Shown here piece after piece: positions 49,971-53,562 of a stretch of DNA of 53,562 nucleotides (within the stretch, counting starts at the first letter, position 1; each line of letters opens with the position of its first letter). The notes under the pieces were generated by a model. It was given only the letters and a program-made list of their open reading frames with translations. It did no database searches and was not told the origin of the DNA. Origin of the DNA: Octadecabacter sp. GTDB taxonomy: Bacteria; Pseudomonadota; Alphaproteobacteria; Rhodobacterales; Rhodobacteraceae. The stretch covers positions 1 through 53,562 of the forward strand of contig JAGGNB010000103.1 in assembly GCA_017886375.1 (NCBI GenBank), given 5' to 3'. A program made the position numbers and the translations under genes.

Positions 49971-50984
49971 ATGACCACCAGAACCATCACTCTCGCAACA
50001 CTGCTGCTGTGCACCGCCGCGCCAGTCTTCGCCGATGGGGAGCTGAACCTATATTCAGCGCGCCATTACGATACCGACGAACGCCTGTATTCCGATTTTG
50101 AGGACGCCACTGGCATCACAATCAATCGCATCGAAGGCAACGCAGATGAGCTGTCCGCGCGGATGCAGGCTGAGGGTATCAATTCGCCGGCTGACGTGCT
50201 GCTGACAGTCGACACATCACGGCTTGAACGCGCCAAAGATGCAGGCCTGTTGCAGTCTATCGACAGCGCGATCCTAGAAGAACGCATCCCCAACAACCTG
50301 CAAGACAGTGACAATCAGTGGTTCGGTTTTTCCCAACGTGCACGTGTGATTTTCTACGACAAGGCTGACGTGACAAACCCGCCGATGACGTACCTCGATC
50401 TTGCTGATCCTGCGTACGCCGGGCTGGTGTGCATCCGATCGTCATCCAATACCTACAACCAAACCTTGCTGGCTTCGATCATCGAAAACCACGGCGAAGA
50501 CGTGGCCCGCGCATGGGCGCAAGGTGTCGTGGATAACATGGCGCGCGACCCCCAAGGTGGCGACACTGACCAGTTGCGCGGTATCGTGTCAGGCGAATGT
50601 GAAATAGCGGTGTCCAATACCTATTACTTTGCGCGTGCGCTGCGCACGGACGTCGATGGTGTGTCTGAGAGTATCGACATGATTGGTCTGCAATGGCCCA
50701 GCCAAGATGCAGAAGGCGCACATGTAAACCTGTCTGGTGCTGGCGTGGCAACGAACGCCCCGAACCGCGACAACGCGATCCTGTTCCTCGAATACCTCGC
50801 GTCTGATCAGGCACAGCAGTATTTTTCTGCCGGTAACGACGAATTCCCCGCGGTTGAAGGTGTGGCCCTAAGTGCGGAAGTTGCATCCTTGGGCGATTTC
50901 ATCGCCGACGATGTCAGCTTAAGCGCTGTGGCCAAACAGCTGCCGCTGGCCCTGACGATCTTCAACGACGTTGGCTGGAAATAG
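49971..50984 (+). CDS. Fe(3+) ABC transporter substrate-binding protein
   Basis: Signal peptide; ELNLYSARHYDTDERLYSDFEDATGITINRIEG..., SNTYYFAR, FbpA/FutA-type. Confidence 0.9.
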   Translation: MTTRTITLATLLLCTAAPVFADGELNLYSARHYDTDERLYSDFEDATGITINRIEGNADELSARMQAEGINSPADVLLTVDTSRLERAKDAGLLQSIDSAILEERIPNNLQDSDNQWFGFSQRARVIFYDKADVTNPPMTYLDLADPAYAGLVCIRSSSNTYNQTLLASIIENHGEDVARAWAQGVVDNMARDPQGGDTDQLRGIVSGECEIAVSNTYYFARALRTDVDGVSESIDMIGLQWPSQDAEGAHVNLSGAGVATNAPNRDNAILFLEYLASDQAQQYFSAGNDEFPAVEGVALSAEVASLGDFIADDVSLSAVAKQLPLALTIFNDVGWK

Positions 50985-51005
50985 CTTAAGGCGATTTGAC
51001 TTAAA

Positions 51006-51036
51006 GGGGCGTGGCAAAGGCTGCGCCCCTTTTTTT
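51006..51036 (+). terminator. terminator between convergent iron SBP and permease
   Basis: GGGGCG-TGGCAAAGGCTG-CGCCCC followed by TTTTTTT. Confidence 0.75.
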
Positions 51037-52705
51037 ATGTCTTGTGTGCCGCGACCTGACGGCACAACAGGATCACCGGCAACAACCCAATGGCCCCGAT
51101 CAAAAGGCTTGGCACTGCAGCGCCGTTAAGCCGTTCGTCGGATGCCAGTCGGAAGGCCTGAACGGCCAATGTGTCATAATTGAATGGGCGCATGATCAGC
51201 GTGGCGGGCAGTTCTTTCATGACATCGACAAAGACGATCAATGCAGCTGTCAGCAGGCTGGGCGTCAGAATTGGGATATGAATGCGGCGCACTGTGCCGA
51301 TGGAATTCTGCCCCAGAACGCGGCTCGCGGCGTCAATATTGCGGCTGACGACGGCGATTCCACCTTCATACGCACCCAAGGCGGCGGCAAGGAACCGGAT
51401 CATATATGCGCCGATCAGCAGCCAGATTGACCCCGTGAACAAAAGGCCAGTGGACACGTCAAACGTCGCGCGCATCCACGCGTCCAGCGTGTTGTCAAAG
51501 GCCGCGAAGGGCACGATTAACCCAACCGCAATGACGCCCCCGGGGACTGCATAGCCGATCCGCGCGATATAAAGCGCCGCCGCAGCCGCACGTGTTTCGC
51601 GCAGTCGGTTTAGACTGCCGAGCAGGACCGCAGCTGCAACAGTGACCACGGCTGCAACGGCTGCCAAAGTCAGTGAATTTGTGATGAAGTGCAGGTAGCG
51701 CGGGCTGAACAGATTTTGTTCGGACCCGACGGCCATAACGGACAACGCCAGAACGGGGATGAAGACGCCCAGCATAACGGGCAAACCACACAAAATGACT
51801 GCGCCCCATTTTGCAACGCCCGTCAGTGGAATGCGCGCGACGACGTCTTGGCGTTTGCCATTGCTGAACCGCGCGCGGCCCCGATTTGCACGTTCCAACA
51901 TCGCCAAAAGCAACGCGAACGCCAGCAGCCCAAGCGACAATTGCGCGGCGGCCCCGCGATCGGCCATGGAAAACCAGCTGTTGTAGATGCCCGTCGCAAA
52001 CGTTTGCACGCCAAAATAGGATACCGTGCCGAAATCCGCGATCGTCTCCATCATCGTGAGAAGGACACCCGCCGCAATAGCCGGGCGCGCTAGGGGCAAG
52101 GAGATGGACAGGAATGCAGCAAACGGTGATTTACCCAAGGAACGTGCAGCAAGGAACGTCGTCGCGCTTTGCCCAATAAATGCGGCCCGCGCGAGCAGGT
52201 AGACATAAGGGTATAGAACCAAAATCAGCATAATCGCGGCGCCGCCTAAACTGCGGATTTCAGGAAACCAATAGTCGCGTGGGCCCCAGCCAGTCACATC
52301 GCGCAGCAAAGTTTGAACGATGCCGGGATGGTCCAGCACATGGGTATAGGCATAAGCCAAAACATAGGCTGGGAATGCCAGCGGGATCACCAATGCAATC
52401 TCAAGCCAGCGGCGACCGGGGAAGTCTGTCATCGTCACCAACCACGCCGCACCCGTGCCGATCATGAACGTGCCAAAGCCCACGATGAAGACCAAGGCGG
52501 CCGTGTTGCGCATATAATCATCAAGCACCGTCCCCGCGAGGTGGCGCAGCGTGCTTGTGTCACCCGACACTGACGCAAGCGCGACCGCAAGGAACGGCAA
52601 AAGACAAAACAGCGCGATCCCGAACGCGACCAATGCGATGGCTTTGTCGGCCATAAACCACGACGATTTCGCGGCAGGGGGATGATGTTGCGTGCTGTCG
52701 GACAT
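51035..52705 (-). CDS. iron ABC transporter permease (FbpB-like, fused two-domain)
   Basis: 556 aa, ~12 TM, PLAFPAYVLAYAYTHVL, two binding-protein-dependent permease domains. Confidence 0.9.
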   Translation of the reverse strand: MSDSTQHHPPAAKSSWFMADKAIALVAFGIALFCLLPFLAVALASVSGDTSTLRHLAGTVLDDYMRNTAALVFIVGFGTFMIGTGAAWLVTMTDFPGRRWLEIALVIPLAFPAYVLAYAYTHVLDHPGIVQTLLRDVTGWGPRDYWFPEIRSLGGAAIMLILVLYPYVYLLARAAFIGQSATTFLAARSLGKSPFAAFLSISLPLARPAIAAGVLLTMMETIADFGTVSYFGVQTFATGIYNSWFSMADRGAAAQLSLGLLAFALLLAMLERANRGRARFSNGKRQDVVARIPLTGVAKWGAVILCGLPVMLGVFIPVLALSVMAVGSEQNLFSPRYLHFITNSLTLAAVAAVVTVAAAVLLGSLNRLRETRAAAAALYIARIGYAVPGGVIAVGLIVPFAAFDNTLDAWMRATFDVSTGLLFTGSIWLLIGAYMIRFLAAALGAYEGGIAVVSRNIDAASRVLGQNSIGTVRRIHIPILTPSLLTAALIVFVDVMKELPATLIMRPFNYDTLAVQAFRLASDERLNGAAVPSLLIGAIGLLPVILLCRQVAAHKT

Positions 52706-52754
52706 ACCGGCTTGCTACCCTATCGACAGCGCGTCGTCTATCTAAGACCTATCG

Positions 52755-52772
52755 TTTTAGTCGGGATTAAAG
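52755..52772. promoter_or_regulatory. candidate iron-responsive element upstream of iron permease
   Basis: TTTTAGTCGGGATTAAAG, similar to TTTAGTCAGGATTGC (49895-49909) and AAAAGTCGGATATAA (near 49942-49956) upstream of the iron SBP. Confidence 0.35.
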
Positions 52773-52774
52773 AT

Positions 52775-52933
52775 TCAGTCGGCTGGGTGGTCGTCATAGT
52801 CGTCACGCAGGATGCGGGCGGCATCCCCGTCGGGGTCGTCATATTGATCTGACCGAAGCGTCCACAAGAAACCGACAAGGCCAAGCGCCCCGAGCGTGAG
52901 AGAGATCGGAATGAGGTAGGCGAGAACATTCAT
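52775..52933 (-). CDS. ccoS: cbb3-type cytochrome oxidase assembly protein CcoS
   Basis: 52 aa read directly: MNVLAYLIPISLTLGALGLVGFLWTLRSDQYDDPDGDAARILRDDYDDHPAD; below the ORF-track length cut-off; next to ccoI. Confidence 0.9.
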   Translation of the reverse strand: MNVLAYLIPISLTLGALGLVGFLWTLRSDQYDDPDGDAARILRDDYDDHPAD

Positions 52934-52934
52934 C

Positions 52935-53562
52935 TTACCGAACCCTCAATGCATTAAGGGATACGATAATCGAACTCGTCGACATGGCAATCGCAGCCGA
53001 CAGCGGTGTCGCAAAGCCAAAGAAAGCAAACGGCACCGCAACCATATTGTAGCAAGCAGCAACGCCAAAATTTTCCAAGATGCGGTGGCGGGCAGACCGC
53101 GCGATCCGCAAGGCGTCTTCAATCTTTGATACATCGCTTGAGATCAGGACAATATCTGCAGCAACCCGCGTCGCGTCCAACGCAGATGCGGGCGCGATGG
53201 AGACATGCGCCAGTGCCATCGCCGCCGTGTCATTCAACCCGTCACCGACCATCAGAACGTGTTTGCCTTTGGCGTTCAGGTCTTCAAGAAATTGCGCTTT
53301 TTCTGTCGGCAGTACGCCGGCGCGCCAATCGGACAGGCCGATTGCCTCGGCAAATCCCTCTACATTTGATGCGGTGTCGCCGGACAACAGGGTCACAGGC
53401 AGACCACGGTTGCGCAGGTGGGCCAACAGTTGGTCGACGCCGACCCGCAGTGTATCTTGAAACTCAAAGGTTGTTCGGATGTGGCCATCTATCGCCAGAA
53501 CGGTGCCGTGTCCTGCACTGCCCGCCCAATCAGCCCGCCCTAGCGCGACGCGTTTGCCGTCC
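52935..53562 (-). CDS. ccoI: heavy-metal translocating P-type ATPase (CcoI/FixI), truncated at window edge
   Basis: Frame stays open to the window end; LSGDTASNVEGFAEAIGL, MVGDGLNDTAAMALAHVSIAPASALDATRVAADIVL; precedes ccoS. Confidence 0.88.
   Translation of the reverse strand, partial: DGKRVALGRADWAGSAGHGTVLAIDGHIRTTFEFQDTLRVGVDQLLAHLRNRGLPVTLLSGDTASNVEGFAEAIGLSDWRAGVLPTEKAQFLEDLNAKGKHVLMVGDGLNDTAAMALAHVSIAPASALDATRVAADIVLISSDVSKIEDALRIARSARHRILENFGVAACYNMVAVPFAFFGFATPLSAAIAMSTSSIIVSLNALRVR

Noticed and set aside
1-53562. CRISPR arrays, IS elements, prophage, rRNA/tRNA genes
   Set aside because: I saw no regularly spaced repeats, transposase/integrase-like ORFs or tRNA cloverleafs; a tRNAscan-SE/cmscan run would be needed to exclude tRNAs fully.

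Overview
The window reads as ordinary chromosome from a Roseobacter-clade (Rhodobacterales) alphaproteobacterium, densely packed with housekeeping genes and a few accessory insertions. Left end: serC (truncated) with a candidate structured leader, then a ~14 kb glycerol block. That block holds a glpR-type DeoR regulator followed by a second, paralogous permease pair, and divergently glpD, two ABC ATPases, two permeases, a small DUF2160-like membrane protein, a substrate-binding protein, glpK, class I fbp and an Fe-type alcohol dehydrogenase. serB follows it. Middle: asparaginase, IalB-like protein, rlmN, LOG-family protein, PLP dehydratase, dapD, an ionotropic-glutamate-receptor-like channel, two tandem Hint-domain proteins, dapE, rnr, a lytic transglycosylase, rppH, ctpA, an EnvC-like protein, gpmI, rlmH, rsfS and an MscS-type channel. 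Right: leuC, leuD and leuB with insertions between them, a LysR/NAD(P)-oxidoreductase divergent pair, a DMT transporter, a FAD oxidoreductase, a ferric-iron SBP and permease (convergent), ccoS and truncated ccoI. I saw no CRISPR array, rRNA, obvious tRNA, IS element or prophage. I did not find a clear new multi-gene system. The best leads are (1) the duplicated glycerol permease pair and phased GlpR half-sites, (2) a Hint-domain paralog that appears to have lost both catalytic positions, (3) a GluR-like channel with a non-canonical pore filter, (4) twin TTTGTACAAA palindromes between leuC and leuD, and (5) a repeated AGTCRGGATT-like element at two iron-transport promoters. All calls are by eye from the translated sequence; no database search was run.
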